Positions 1 through 8,206 of a stretch of DNA of 64,000 nt are shown piece by piece. The translations under genes and the position numbers were made by a program. This DNA comes from Flectobacillus sp. BAB-3569. GTDB lineage: Bacteria > Bacteroidota > Bacteroidia > Cytophagales > Spirosomataceae. The notes beneath the pieces are model-generated. The model saw only the letters and a program-made list of their open reading frames with translations, did not search any database and was not told the DNA's origin. The stretch lies in contig NZ_NJFZ01000009.1 in NCBI RefSeq assembly GCF_002270355.1, positions 419,191-483,190 on the forward strand, in the 5' to 3' direction. Each line of letters begins with the position of its first letter. Within the stretch, counting starts at the first letter, position 1.

Positions 1-241
1 TGTTAAACATGCTTTCCTCTGCAAAATAATTTGTGATTTGTCCCTTGTTTACAACTGGGACATAGTTTCTCATGATACCCTTATTAATGAAAAACACCTC
101 CTTTGCCACATCTCCAACTTGTAATAGATGTTCATTCTTGCCTAGTTTCTTTGGATAAAAATTCTTTTCAATTAAATCTAACTCCTCCTTCGTAAATTCC
201 GAAACGAATTGTGAAACTACTTTTCTAATGTGGGTGTACAT
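1..241 (-). CDS. Crp/Fnr-family transcriptional regulator, N-terminal part
   Basis: The minus strand is open from an ATG at 241 to the window edge (80 codons), so the C-terminal half lies outside. The visible part reads as the start of a cyclic-nucleotide-binding beta-barrel as found in Bacteroidota Crp/Fnr regulators: a short helical lead (VVSQFVSEFTKEELDLIEKN), then LLQVGDVAKEVFFINKGIMR, where the GD..KEVFFI.KG pattern is the usual barrel signature. The HTH domain is not in view, so DNA binding is inferred. Family known; effector and targets unknown. Confidence 0.75.
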   Translation of the reverse strand, partial: MYTHIRKVVSQFVSEFTKEELDLIEKNFYPKKLGKNEHLLQVGDVAKEVFFINKGIMRNYVPVVNKGQITNYFAEESMFN

Positions 242-416
242 AAATTTTTTTTTACTGGTTATAAATACAAAGCGTGTGTTACTAATTTGGAAAGGCGCAA
301 CAAAAGGGTAGTTTATTCAGTGATGAAAAAACTCAATGAAAGTGTAAAATACGTAAAAAATGTCAAAAAATTCAATTTTTTTGTGATAAGGAAGTATAGG
401 AAGTGATGAGTGAGGG

Positions 417-446
417 ACGCAGTTGGGAGGAAGCTCCCAACTGCGT
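417..446. terminator. 13-bp hairpin downstream of the glutamate synthase-like gene
   Basis: Arms ACGCAGTTGGGAG and CTCCCAACTGCGT (417-429 and 434-446) enclose GAAG. It lies 8 nt beyond the stop of the minus-strand gene at 455, where a transcript end is expected. No clear U-run follows, so it could be a processing or stability hairpin instead. Confidence 0.5.
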
Positions 447-454
447 GAAAATGC

Positions 455-2005
455 TTATTTTGTAGCTTTGTTTCCGCCAAGATAGGGCGATTGTAATAAG
501 TCGGATACGCCTTTGAAGAGAACGGCTGTTTTGTCATATCCAAATGTAGTCGCTAGTGACTGTGTTTTGTTATTGTCGCCCATGGCCATGTCCACATCTT
601 TCATGGTCATTTGCGAAGGGTGCTCATAACCGCAAGCATGTGCAATTTCGAGCATTTCTTTGTTGAGTGTTTTCATATAATTATAAAGACGCTCACTCTT
701 TAGCGCTGGGTCTATGCCTCCTTGTAGCCATTTGCTCGAGGTGGCAATACCCGTTGGACAGCGGTTGGTATGGCAAACTTGTGCTTGAATACAACCAATC
801 GACATCATAGCCTCACGACCAACATTAATCAAATCGCAACCCATAGCAAATGCCATCATGGCTTTTTCAGGAAATCCTAATTTTCCAGAACCGATAAATA
901 CAATCTTGTCGGCTAATCCATAGCGTTGGAATATTTTATAAATCTTGCTGAACGCAAAAGTAAATGGCAACGACACGTGGTCTGCAAAAGCGTGTGGTGC
1001 TGCACCAGTACCACCTTCACCACCGTCGATGGTAATAAAGTCAGGGCCTTTGCCCGTTTTTACCATATATTGAGCTAGTTCTTCCCACATTTCTACTTTA
1101 CCAACTGCTGATTTGATACCGACTGGCAGACCTGTATTTTGGGCCATATCCTCAATAAATTCTACCATTTCAGGGATTGTGGAAAAAGCAGAGTGATAAG
1201 CTGGCGAAATAATATCTTTTCCCATCGGAATATGACGTATGTCTGCTATTTCTTGGGTGATTTTCGAAGCTGGTAAAACACCACCTTTGCCAGGTTTGGC
1301 TCCCTGAGAAAGTTTGAGCTCCAGTGCACGAATAAAAGGATTATCTTGTGTCATTTTGATGAGTTTTTCCATCGAGAAATTTCCCTCATCGTCACGTACA
1401 CCAAAATAAGCTGTACCGATATTTACTACCACATCCGCACCAAACTTATGGTAGGGTGATAGCGAACCTTCACCTGTATTGTGATAGCATCCAAACTTGA
1501 TGGCACCCTTATTTAATGACTCAATGGCTTTGGCTGAAAGTGACCCGTAACTCATACCCGATATATTTACTATCGAATAGGGTTTGTAGGGACGCTTACG
1601 ATTGTGATATTCACCAATAGTTTTGGCACAAGGTACGGCGCTTGGGTCTTTCAAATTAGGATGCTCTTTGGGAAGCTTTAATCCCAACATAGCGTGTTTG
1701 ATAAAGATATATCCTACTGCATTAAAGTCTTGATCTGAACCAAAACCTTGTAGGTTATTTTCTTTTTTGGAAGAAGCATATACCCAGGCTCTTTCTCCTC
1801 TATTGAAAGGTAATTCTTCACGATTGTTGGCCACGATATATTGGCGTAATTCAGGGCCAATTTTTTCGAGCATGTAACGGATATGCCCAATCACAGGGAA
1901 ATTGTGCTGGATAGTATGCCTTTTCTGTAGAATATCACGGATTGCCAGTCCTACAATTGGTATCACAATCCAGACGCTCCAGTGTAAATTTTGAATGAAA
2001 TCCAT
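455..2005 (-). CDS. FMN-binding glutamate synthase family protein
   Basis: A 516-residue protein that matches the stand-alone FMN/Fe-S synthase domain of glutamate synthase (Glu_synthase family). One hydrophobic N-terminal segment (about residues 9-24) suggests membrane attachment. Visible signatures are GMSYGSLS, GEGSLSPYH, the FMN-site loop TIDGGEGGTGAAP and the cysteine cluster IQAQVCHTNRCPTGIAT, which resembles the 3Fe-4S ligands of GltB. There is no glutamine amidotransferase domain, so ammonia-forming activity is not encoded here; proteins of this type are usually annotated as glutamate synthase-like oxidoreductases of unproven substrate. It starts at the ATG at 2005 and is not obviously in an operon. 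Confidence 0.85.
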   Translation of the reverse strand: MDFIQNLHWSVWIVIPIVGLAIRDILQKRHTIQHNFPVIGHIRYMLEKIGPELRQYIVANNREELPFNRGERAWVYASSKKENNLQGFGSDQDFNAVGYIFIKHAMLGLKLPKEHPNLKDPSAVPCAKTIGEYHNRKRPYKPYSIVNISGMSYGSLSAKAIESLNKGAIKFGCYHNTGEGSLSPYHKFGADVVVNIGTAYFGVRDDEGNFSMEKLIKMTQDNPFIRALELKLSQGAKPGKGGVLPASKITQEIADIRHIPMGKDIISPAYHSAFSTIPEMVEFIEDMAQNTGLPVGIKSAVGKVEMWEELAQYMVKTGKGPDFITIDGGEGGTGAAPHAFADHVSLPFTFAFSKIYKIFQRYGLADKIVFIGSGKLGFPEKAMMAFAMGCDLINVGREAMMSIGCIQAQVCHTNRCPTGIATSSKWLQGGIDPALKSERLYNYMKTLNKEMLEIAHACGYEHPSQMTMKDVDMAMGDNNKTQSLATTFGYDKTAVLFKGVSDLLQSPYLGGNKATK

Positions 2006-2171
2006 AAAGTTGATTGGAATTATTGTTGCTTTAGGTTAAAAAGAATTAAAACGCTAAACTACTCAAATGTGCGTATTATATTTAAGTCATTCGTGTATTC
2101 TAAGCTCGTTTTAAGATACATGAACTGTATCGAATATTTTTTGTAAAAAAAGAAGATTAATGAATACAATC

Positions 2172-2747
2172 TTACTTGTCTTGAGTAAGAGATACACCAC
2201 CTGAAATAATCATTTTCATAGCGTCCGACGACGGGATATCCAAATGAATGATACTGCTTTTGGGCACTATCATCATTTCGCCTGAAAACGCATAGGAATG
2301 GGGGCAGTACACCATCACATCGCCATCGAGCGATAAAAAACTTAGGTCGCTTTGGGTGATAAAACCAATTTTTTTGATGCCATTTTCTTTATTAATGGTA
2401 AAAAGAACAGGCTGATTAAATTTCTTTTTATCTCCTACAAAAGCCTCAACTAGGTCTTTGAGTGAGAAATAAATGAGTCCGACGAGGGGCAATCTGGAAA
2501 GTCCTTCTTCAAAAATCTTGAGAACAGGCACCGCCAAAAAAGAGGAACCCAAAAATCCCACGACCATGATGATCGCTAAAAGAACGACAAGCCCTGTGCC
2601 TCTAAAATGAAAGTAAAAATGTTCGTCAAGAGAAGAAAGTAAGTTGAAAATAATATAGCCTGTAATATAAACTGGCGCTAGTAAAAGTAGCCCTTGTACA
2701 AAATAACTAAAAAGCTTTGCGCTTATACGTTTGAATCTGAAAGACAT
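2172..2747 (-). CDS. DUF502 family membrane protein
   Basis: A 191-residue protein with the DUF502 layout: a basic N-terminus, a first membrane segment around residues 15-38 (LLLLAPVYITGYIIFNLL), a second around 51-75 (VVLLAIIMVVGFLGSSFLAVP), then a soluble domain with LPLVGLIYFSLKDLVEAF and CPHSYAFSGEMMIVPKS. The family is widespread in Bacteroidota and its function is not established. Its first 41 bases overlap the end of the gene at 2707-3237 on the same strand, so the two are probably co-transcribed. Confidence 0.8.
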   Translation of the reverse strand: MSFRFKRISAKLFSYFVQGLLLLAPVYITGYIIFNLLSSLDEHFYFHFRGTGLVVLLAIIMVVGFLGSSFLAVPVLKIFEEGLSRLPLVGLIYFSLKDLVEAFVGDKKKFNQPVLFTINKENGIKKIGFITQSDLSFLSLDGDVMVYCPHSYAFSGEMMIVPKSSIIHLDIPSSDAMKMIISGGVSLTQDK

Positions 2748-3237
2748 TTTTTATATCTATTATGGTTTTGCCTTTTGGATAATGAACTCGATAACTTAGT
2801 ACGATTGTTTTGGCCTCCTTGGGTTTGAGTGCAAAATCCCAAAAAAGTTTATTTCGATTGTAATCAACAGTAGCATCAGAATTTTCTTCCATTTCGAAGA
2901 TAAGATCAGTGTCCTTTATGTTTGGTATAGTTTCACCGACCACAATGTTTAAAGTCTTCAACCATGGATTATAAACACGAATGGCTATTGAACGATATTC
3001 GTGAATAAGTTCATCGTCTACCTGTTTGGTATGATGTTTAATATCACGTCTAATTTTAATTCTAAGATTCTCTTCCACACTTAATGAAAGCGTGTCGGGT
3101 TTGTTGATGGGACCTAATTTTTGTGACTTGTTTTTTTGTGCCAGAATGCTGTAACAAGTACAAAAAAAGAGAGTGAAAAGTGCCGTCTTTAAAGTTTTTT
3201 GCAAGAATTTTGCCAAAATATTTTTCAAGGTCTTCAA
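2707..3237 (-). CDS. secreted protein resembling the C-terminal part of DUF4139
   Basis: 176 residues with a signal peptide (about 1-33, ending CYSILA-Q). The mature part reads like the last strands of a DUF4139/mucoidy-inhibitor-A type domain: HEYRSIAIRVYNPWLKTLNIVV, then the tail FWDFALKPKEAKTIVLSYRV and YPKGK. A full DUF4139 protein is several times longer, so this is a short stand-alone version. The 41-bp overlap with the DUF502 gene downstream is long for two healthy genes; an A6 run near the overlap could hide an indel, but neither one-base correction gives a clearly better end. Confidence 0.5.
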   Translation of the reverse strand: MKTLKNILAKFLQKTLKTALFTLFFCTCYSILAQKNKSQKLGPINKPDTLSLSVEENLRIKIRRDIKHHTKQVDDELIHEYRSIAIRVYNPWLKTLNIVVGETIPNIKDTDLIFEMEENSDATVDYNRNKLFWDFALKPKEAKTIVLSYRVHYPKGKTIIDIKNVFQIQTYKRKAF

Positions 3238-3301
3238 AATAAGGATGATGGCTAATAATAGTGATTTTTCAAAATAGAGTCATTCAACGAACATTTATTT
3301 G

Positions 3302-3309
3302 TAATTTTG
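3302..3309 (+). promoter_or_regulatory. candidate -7 element TAATTTTG before the Ldh2-type dehydrogenase
   Basis: TAATTTTG matches the Bacteroidota -7 consensus TAnnTTTG and lies 39 nt before the ATG at 3349. No TTTG is present about 19 nt upstream, so this rests on one half of the motif. Confidence 0.45.
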
Positions 3310-3348
3310 CGACAGAAATCTCAAAAGGAATAGTCAAAGTTTTAGATA

Positions 3349-4419
3349 ATGAATTTTCAATATACACAATTACAAGAATTTATCCAACAGGTTTTTCTGT
3401 CGATTGGATGTAGCGAGGAAGATGCCCTTTTGGCGTCTCAAGTATTGATTTCCGCTGATTTGAGAGGTGTTGATTCTCATGGGATCGCTCGCTTAAGCGG
3501 CTATGTGCGTTTGTATGACAACGGTCGACTTAACCCTAAGCCGATTATTAAAATCATACACGAAACCCCTTCAACTGCCGTTATAGATGGTGACAAAGGA
3601 CTGGGTTTGGTGGTTGCACCAAAAGCAATGGAAATTGCGATGGAAAAAGCCGACAAAGTGGGTTCTGGCTGGATTTCGGTTCAAAATTCCAACCACTTTG
3701 GTATTGCAGGTTATCATGCGATGAAAGCTTTGCATAAAGATATGATTGGTTGGGCTATGACTAACGCCGCACCTTTAGTTACACCAACGTTTTCTAAAGA
3801 GAAATTATTGGGTACCAATCCAATTGCTGTGGCCGTTCCTGCGGCTGAAAATCCTCCATTTGTTGCTGACTTTGCAACTACGGCAGTGGCATATGGCAAA
3901 ATGGAGATTTTACAACGTAAAGGTGCGCCCGCTCCACTTGGATGGGTACAAGATAAGGATGGTAATCCGACTGACGACGCCAATGCTGTGAAAAATGGAG
4001 GTGCTTTGTTGCCTTTAGGTGGCGACCGTGAGCACGGATCTCACAAAGGATATGGCTTAGGTGCAATTGTAGATATTTTCTCAGGGGTACTCTCTGGTGC
4101 AAATTTTGGTCCTTGGGTTCCACCTTTTGCTACAGCTGGATTTATGTCTGCAGGTGAACAAGTAGGAAAAGGTACTGGACACTTCCTAGGTGCTATGCGA
4201 ATTGATGGTTTCCGTCCTGCTGACGAATTCAAAGCTGATATGGACAAATGGATTAATCGTTTTAAAGCAGCACCTGCCGTAGACGGGAAAAATGTAATCA
4301 TCCCAGGCGATCCAGAGCGCGAATTAGAAGCTGAACGTAAAGCCAATGGAATTAATTTATTGGAGCCAGTTGTTAATGACCTAAATGCCTTGGCAACACG
4401 CTTTGGTATAAAATTTTAA
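3349..4419 (+). CDS. Ldh2-family malate/L-lactate (ureidoglycolate-type) dehydrogenase
   Basis: A 356-residue NAD(P)-dependent oxidoreductase of the LDH2/MDH2 family, whose members reduce or oxidise 2-hydroxy acids such as malate, lactate or ureidoglycolate. Family signatures are LRGVDSHGIARL near residue 40, WISVQNSNHFGIAGYHA, GTNPIAVAVP and HKGYGLGAIVDIFSGVLSGA; HGIAR and the SNHFG segment carry residues of the active site in this family. Length is normal and the protein is soluble. It stands alone on the plus strand, 45 bp before mltG. The exact substrate cannot be told from sequence. Confidence 0.88.
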   Translation: MNFQYTQLQEFIQQVFLSIGCSEEDALLASQVLISADLRGVDSHGIARLSGYVRLYDNGRLNPKPIIKIIHETPSTAVIDGDKGLGLVVAPKAMEIAMEKADKVGSGWISVQNSNHFGIAGYHAMKALHKDMIGWAMTNAAPLVTPTFSKEKLLGTNPIAVAVPAAENPPFVADFATTAVAYGKMEILQRKGAPAPLGWVQDKDGNPTDDANAVKNGGALLPLGGDREHGSHKGYGLGAIVDIFSGVLSGANFGPWVPPFATAGFMSAGEQVGKGTGHFLGAMRIDGFRPADEFKADMDKWINRFKAAPAVDGKNVIIPGDPERELEAERKANGINLLEPVVNDLNALATRFGIKF

Positions 4420-4464
4420 AAGCAATCTCAAGATTAACTCGATAAATAGCTTATCAAATCAAAA

Positions 4465-6033
4465 ATGCAAAAGAATAACAAACTCATTCGCTATCTGATT
4501 ATTACAGTTGCTTTGTTTACGGCGATGTTCTCTTATTATGTTTGGCAAATTGCCAAAACGCCTAATTATCAGGTAGATGAAAAGAAAGGATTTGCTTTGT
4601 TGATTCCTAAAGGAGCAACATTCGAAACTGTATGGGACTCCTTGAATGCTCACAAAATTGTAAGAGATGAGCTTTCGTTTAAGTTTTTAGCAAAACTGCT
4701 CAAGTTCCATGATAATGTTCATGAAGGTCGTTATATGATTACGGCTGAAATGGGTAATTATGAATTGTTGAAAAAACTTCGTTCAGGTCGCCAAGATGCT
4801 ATTCGCTTGACTTTCAATAATATTCGTTTGAAGAAAGATTTGGTGCATAAAATTGGTAATCGTTTCCAATTTGATTCACTGACTTTTGCCAAAATGCTGA
4901 ATGATAGCACAATCGCTCGTAAATATGGTTTTACAAATGAGACCATTATGTGTATGTTTTTGCCTAATACCTACGAGGTTTATTGGACAGTTACTCCCAA
5001 TGAGTTTTTTGACATCATGCACGGATGGTACAAAAAATTCTGGACAGAAGAACGTAAGCAAAAAGCAGCGGCTATTGGTTTGAATCCAATTCAGGCACAA
5101 ATTATGGCATCAATTGTAGAGGCCGAAACCAAGAAACCTGACGAAAAACCAAGAGTTGCAGGGGTATATATGAATCGTTTGAATGCTAAAATGCCTTTAC
5201 AGGCCGATCCAACGGTAGTTTTTGCACACCAAGATTTTACGATTAAGCGTGTAAATAGTACCTTGACAAGCATCAAATCGCCCTATAATACCTATAAGGT
5301 CATCGGTTTGCCCCCAGGTCCAATCAACTTGCCAGATTTGAAATCTATTGATGCTGTTCTGAATTATGAACATCACAAATACATGTATTTTTGTGCAAAA
5401 GAAGATTTTTCAGGTTATCACAATTTTGCTGAAAGCTTCGAAGATCATTTGAATAATGCTCGTATTTACCAAGATGCCTTGAATAAACTCAATATTCACA
5501 GCACAAAAAATAATACTCAAAAATTCAAAGACTATAAAGGATGGCCTATGTGGCAACTTTGTAGTCTTTGTGCTTTTGTACTAAATCAAAGCATCCAATT
5601 CCCTCAAAATTTCGTAATTCTTATGTATATTCACGAATTCAGCTACCGAGTTCGCTATGCCGATACCGACCAAATGGGCTATGTATATTATGGCAACTAT
5701 GCCCGATTGTATGAAATTGGAAGGGTAGAAGCACTGAGAAGTTTAGGGTTCAGTTATAAAGAAATGGAAGATTCTGGTGTCATGATGCCAGTATATGAAA
5801 ACAAGTCCAAGTACATCGCTCCAGCGCTTTATGACGAATTGCTGACTATTAAGACCAGTTTGCAAACAATGCCATCGGCACGTGTGGTTTTCCATTATGA
5901 AATATTTAACACGGAAGGTAAATTAGTACATACAGGCGAAACAATCTTGGTTTTTGTAAACCGTGAAACTAATCGCTTGACAAAAGCCCCCAAAGAACTA
6001 ACACAATTACTACAACCTTATTTTGCGGGCTAA
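4465..6033 (+). CDS. mltG: endolytic transglycosylase MltG, reading through into a thioesterase
   Basis: The first about 350 residues are MltG (YceG-like), the inner-membrane lytic transglycosylase that cuts nascent glycan strands near synthesis sites. One N-terminal membrane segment (about 9-30) is followed by a LysM-like region and the catalytic domain: IMASIVEAETKKPDEKPRVA holds the catalytic Glu, then AGVYMNRL, LQADPTVVFA and YNTY...GLPPGPI. The normal C-terminus is near ALNKLNIHS. The frame then runs on through a 40-residue stretch without family character into a complete thioesterase starting at Met387 (5623). One extra A in the A6 run at 5505-5510 would give a stop at 5511-5513, so two separate genes are more likely than a true fusion. 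Confidence 0.85.
   Translation: MQKNNKLIRYLIITVALFTAMFSYYVWQIAKTPNYQVDEKKGFALLIPKGATFETVWDSLNAHKIVRDELSFKFLAKLLKFHDNVHEGRYMITAEMGNYELLKKLRSGRQDAIRLTFNNIRLKKDLVHKIGNRFQFDSLTFAKMLNDSTIARKYGFTNETIMCMFLPNTYEVYWTVTPNEFFDIMHGWYKKFWTEERKQKAAAIGLNPIQAQIMASIVEAETKKPDEKPRVAGVYMNRLNAKMPLQADPTVVFAHQDFTIKRVNSTLTSIKSPYNTYKVIGLPPGPINLPDLKSIDAVLNYEHHKYMYFCAKEDFSGYHNFAESFEDHLNNARIYQDALNKLNIHSTKNNTQKFKDYKGWPMWQLCSLCAFVLNQSIQFPQNFVILMYIHEFSYRVRYADTDQMGYVYYGNYARLYEIGRVEALRSLGFSYKEMEDSGVMMPVYENKSKYIAPALYDELLTIKTSLQTMPSARVVFHYEIFNTEGKLVHTGETILVFVNRETNRLTKAPKELTQLLQPYFAG
5623..6033 (+). CDS. acyl-CoA thioesterase, YbgC/FadM (4HBT hotdog) type
   Basis: Read from the internal ATG at 5623 this is a complete 136-residue hotdog thioesterase. 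It has the family start YRVRYADTDQMGYVYYGNYARLYEIGR, given here in two parts: RVRYADTDQMGYVYY, with the catalytic Asp in DTDQMG, and GNYARLYEIGRVEALR. SKYIAPALYDELL and VHTGETILVFVN follow. Enzymes of this type hydrolyse acyl-CoA thioesters in the cytoplasm. In the sequence as given it is in frame with mltG and has no stop between them; the region 5514-5622 looks like a former intergenic spacer. Confidence 0.8.
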   Translation: MYIHEFSYRVRYADTDQMGYVYYGNYARLYEIGRVEALRSLGFSYKEMEDSGVMMPVYENKSKYIAPALYDELLTIKTSLQTMPSARVVFHYEIFNTEGKLVHTGETILVFVNRETNRLTKAPKELTQLLQPYFAG

Positions 6034-6070
6034 ACTAAAGATTTTTTGAAGGAAAGTAAAAGATACTGGA

Positions 6071-7015
6071 ATGCTCAAACGACTAAGAAATACCAAATTA
6101 TATTCCCTCGTAATCTATTTTTTACAAACAACACGCTTAAAAAACACAACTGCAACTGTTTATTACGTCCTGAAAATATTGATTCAAAAAATCATTCAGT
6201 TCGATATAGACGTGCGTGCAGCAGCGGTGGCGTATAATTTTACTTTGGCGGTTTTTCCTACCTTGATTTTTCTTTTTTCTTTAATTCCCTACATCCCTGT
6301 TGAGAATCTAGACGAAAGAATTCTTAATTTACTTTCAGACGTAATGCCTGCGGGGATTTATGGCGAAGCCAAGCGTACCATTGTCGAAATTATCAGCAAG
6401 CCACGAGGAGGCGTTTTATCGCTCGGTTTTTTCTTTGCTTTGTACGCTTCTACAAGCGGAACAATGGCATTGATGCGAGCCTTTAATCTGACCTTAACAA
6501 CACAAGAAAAGCGAGGTTTTGTCAAAGCCAGATTGATTGCCGTGATGATGAATTTCTTGCTGACAATGGTTTTGTTCGTGTCGATTGTAGTATTGATTGT
6601 AGGGAGACTTTTAGTGGATATGCTTTTTGAAGGAGGGATGATTAATCCCAGTTTTACATTTTATCTCTTACAAGCATTGACCTATTTTGTGATTTTTACG
6701 CTGTTTTTTCTGGTTATTTCTATTGTATATTATTGGGGGCCTTCTGTACACAAAAAATGGAAGTTTATAAACGTTGGTTCCATTACAGCCTCTATTTTGA
6801 CGATTATTATAACAAACGGATTTTCGTATTATCTTTCTAATTTTGCTTCTTACAACAGGCTTTACGGAACAATTGGTACCTTTATTGCCTTGATGGTTTG
6901 GCTTTATCTGATTGCGTTGGTATTGATTCTGGGATTTGAGATAAATGCGAGTATCGACTATGCGATAAATGTGCCACCAGATAGCGAAGAGGAGTTTTTG
7001 TCGGTTGAAAATTGA
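6071..7015 (+). CDS. YihY/virulence factor BrkB family membrane protein
   Basis: A 314-residue polytopic membrane protein with the YihY/BrkB pattern: a first segment carrying DVRAAAVAYNFTLAVFPTL, an amphipathic stretch (LLSDVMPAGIYGEAKRTI), then about five further membrane segments, ending with the typical YGTIGTFIALMVWLYLIALV and LGFEINA. The family was once linked to RNase BN by error; its role is unknown. It starts at the ATG at 6071, 37 bp after the thioesterase, and ends directly at a strong terminator. Confidence 0.88.
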   Translation: MLKRLRNTKLYSLVIYFLQTTRLKNTTATVYYVLKILIQKIIQFDIDVRAAAVAYNFTLAVFPTLIFLFSLIPYIPVENLDERILNLLSDVMPAGIYGEAKRTIVEIISKPRGGVLSLGFFFALYASTSGTMALMRAFNLTLTTQEKRGFVKARLIAVMMNFLLTMVLFVSIVVLIVGRLLVDMLFEGGMINPSFTFYLLQALTYFVIFTLFFLVISIVYYWGPSVHKKWKFINVGSITASILTIIITNGFSYYLSNFASYNRLYGTIGTFIALMVWLYLIALVLILGFEINASIDYAINVPPDSEEEFLSVEN

Positions 7016-7047
7016 AAAAGCCGCACTCAAAGTAAGCACGGCTTTTT
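7015..7047 (+). terminator. rho-independent terminator after the YihY gene
   Basis: AAAAAGCCG (7015-7023) pairs with CGGCTTTTT (7039-7047) and the hairpin ends in a T5 run. It begins on the last base of the YihY stop codon. Confidence 0.85.
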
Positions 7048-7248
7048 GTACCCTAACCCATAAAAATCAATGAAGTATTCCTACTTTTTAGCATTGATAA
7101 TCAATTTTCCGCCATAATCGTGCCAAATTTTTATTATTTCTCATAAATAGAAGCTTTTTTGAAAAAAAAGTACTTCTATTTTGTTTTTTGACTCCAAGTT
7201 CTCACCTTGTTATCTCAATAAGTCGCAATCCACAGAACATTTTTTAAG

Positions 7249-7255
7249 AAGGAGG
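7249..7255 (+). promoter_or_regulatory. strong Shine-Dalgarno site for tsaC
   Basis: AAGGAGG lies 4 nt before the ATG at 7260. Most other starts in this window lack such a site, as is normal for Bacteroidota, so it stands out. It favours this ATG over the next Met at residue 14. Confidence 0.6.
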
Positions 7256-7259
7256 TACC

Positions 7260-7883
7260 ATGGCAGAGTTTATAAAGCTGTACGAAAAAGGTACAGATAT
7301 GCGAAAAATCGATCAGATTATTTCGTGCCTGAAAGACGGTGGCGTCATTATTTATCCTACCGATACGGTGTATGGAATGGGATGTGATATTCATAATACC
7401 CGTGCTGTTGAACGTATTTGTCAAATCAAAGGAATAAAGCCCAACAAAAACAACTTCTCTTTTATCTGTTATGATTTGAGTCATATTTCGGACTATGCAA
7501 AAGTATCGAATGCCGCTTTTAAGCTTATGAAAAAAGCTTTACCTGGGCCGTTCACTTTTGTGTTAGATGGAAACAACAAAGTTCCTAAAGTATTAGCTCA
7601 AGGGAAGAAAACCGTGGGAGTTCGTGTTCCTGATAATGAAATAACACGATTGATTGTCAAAGAATTAGGGAATCCCATTATCACAACTTCGATACGTGAT
7701 GAAGACGATATTGTGGAATATTCAACTGACCCAGAATTAATTTTTGAAAAATTTCAAAATGTAGTTGATATCGTAATTGATGGAGGATTTGGGAATAATA
7801 TTCCTTCGACTATTGTGGATGCAACTTCTGATGATTTTGAAGTGATTCGTCAGGGATTAGGCGAATTAGAAGAGTTTTTGTAA
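7260..7883 (+). CDS. tsaC: L-threonylcarbamoyladenylate synthase (TsaC/YrdC/Sua5 family)
   Basis: A 207-residue YrdC-domain protein that makes threonylcarbamoyl-AMP from threonine, bicarbonate and ATP, the first step of t6A37 tRNA modification. It shows GGVIIYPTDTVYGMGCD, ICQIKGIKPNKNNFSFIC (the KxR/KPxxxP-type region), LPGPFTFVLDG, VGVRVPDN and the C-terminal PSTIVDAT. There is no Sua5 extension. A second t6A gene, tsaE, lies 3 kb downstream on the same strand. Confidence 0.9.
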   Translation: MAEFIKLYEKGTDMRKIDQIISCLKDGGVIIYPTDTVYGMGCDIHNTRAVERICQIKGIKPNKNNFSFICYDLSHISDYAKVSNAAFKLMKKALPGPFTFVLDGNNKVPKVLAQGKKTVGVRVPDNEITRLIVKELGNPIITTSIRDEDDIVEYSTDPELIFEKFQNVVDIVIDGGFGNNIPSTIVDATSDDFEVIRQGLGELEEFL

Positions 7884-7974
7884 TTGTGAGTGATGAATTT
7901 TGAGTGCTGAGTTTTTAATTTAATTAATTGATGTACAGTGAAGGGTTTTGCTATTTGGTTGAATTTTCTGATTG

Positions 7975-8104
7975 CTAGACAAAATTGAAGTCTCTAGTTC
8001 AAGACTTAGTCTTGGACTTACTTTTTTAAACAGTTTAAAACTGTATTAATAAAATTGAGTGACGAAGTCTAAACATCTGAATACCACTTACTCGTCTTGT
8101 CCAG
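7975..8104. repeat. 130-bp MITE-like element, copy 1
   Basis: This copy and the one at 30880-31009 are both exactly 130 bp and about 85 % identical by eye. The ends are inverted: CTAGACAAAA at the left and TCTTGTCCAG at the right. The interior has two palindromes, AAGACTTAGTCTT and AAACAGTTTAAAACTGT, which fall in the most conserved part. No ORF is present. It lies in the convergent gap between tsaC and the MlaE gene. Confidence 0.65.
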
Positions 8105-8140
8105 TAGCCAGTTGGATTCTATTTTGCACTATTATTCATT

Positions 8141-8185
8141 ATGAAAAAAAGCGGTCGAAACTTGTTTTTCGACCGCTTTTTTCAT
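8141..8185. terminator. bidirectional terminator, GCGGTCGAAA family
   Basis: ATGAAAAAAAGCGGTCGAAA pairs with TTTCGACCGCTTTTTTCAT; A- and T-runs flank both sides, so it can end transcripts from both tsaC (plus) and the MlaE gene (minus, stop at 8207). The same hairpin recurs at 15164, 24123, 30017 and 54043. Confidence 0.85.
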
Positions 8186-8206
8186 ACTTATAAAAGGATG
8201 ACTATC

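Noticed and set aside
313..543. 76-codon minus-strand frame at the left edge
   Set aside because: It runs through the hairpin at 417-446 and overlaps the end of the glutamate synthase-like gene; low-complexity F/L/T-rich sequence, no family character.
4465..6033. True MltG-thioesterase fusion protein
   Set aside because: Linker looks like spacer DNA and one base in an A6 run restores a stop at the normal MltG end; kept as an open question, not as a new architecture.
7181..7484. Other frames over the tsaC start
   Set aside because: Overlap the TsaC coding sequence, which has family motifs and a strong ribosome-binding site.
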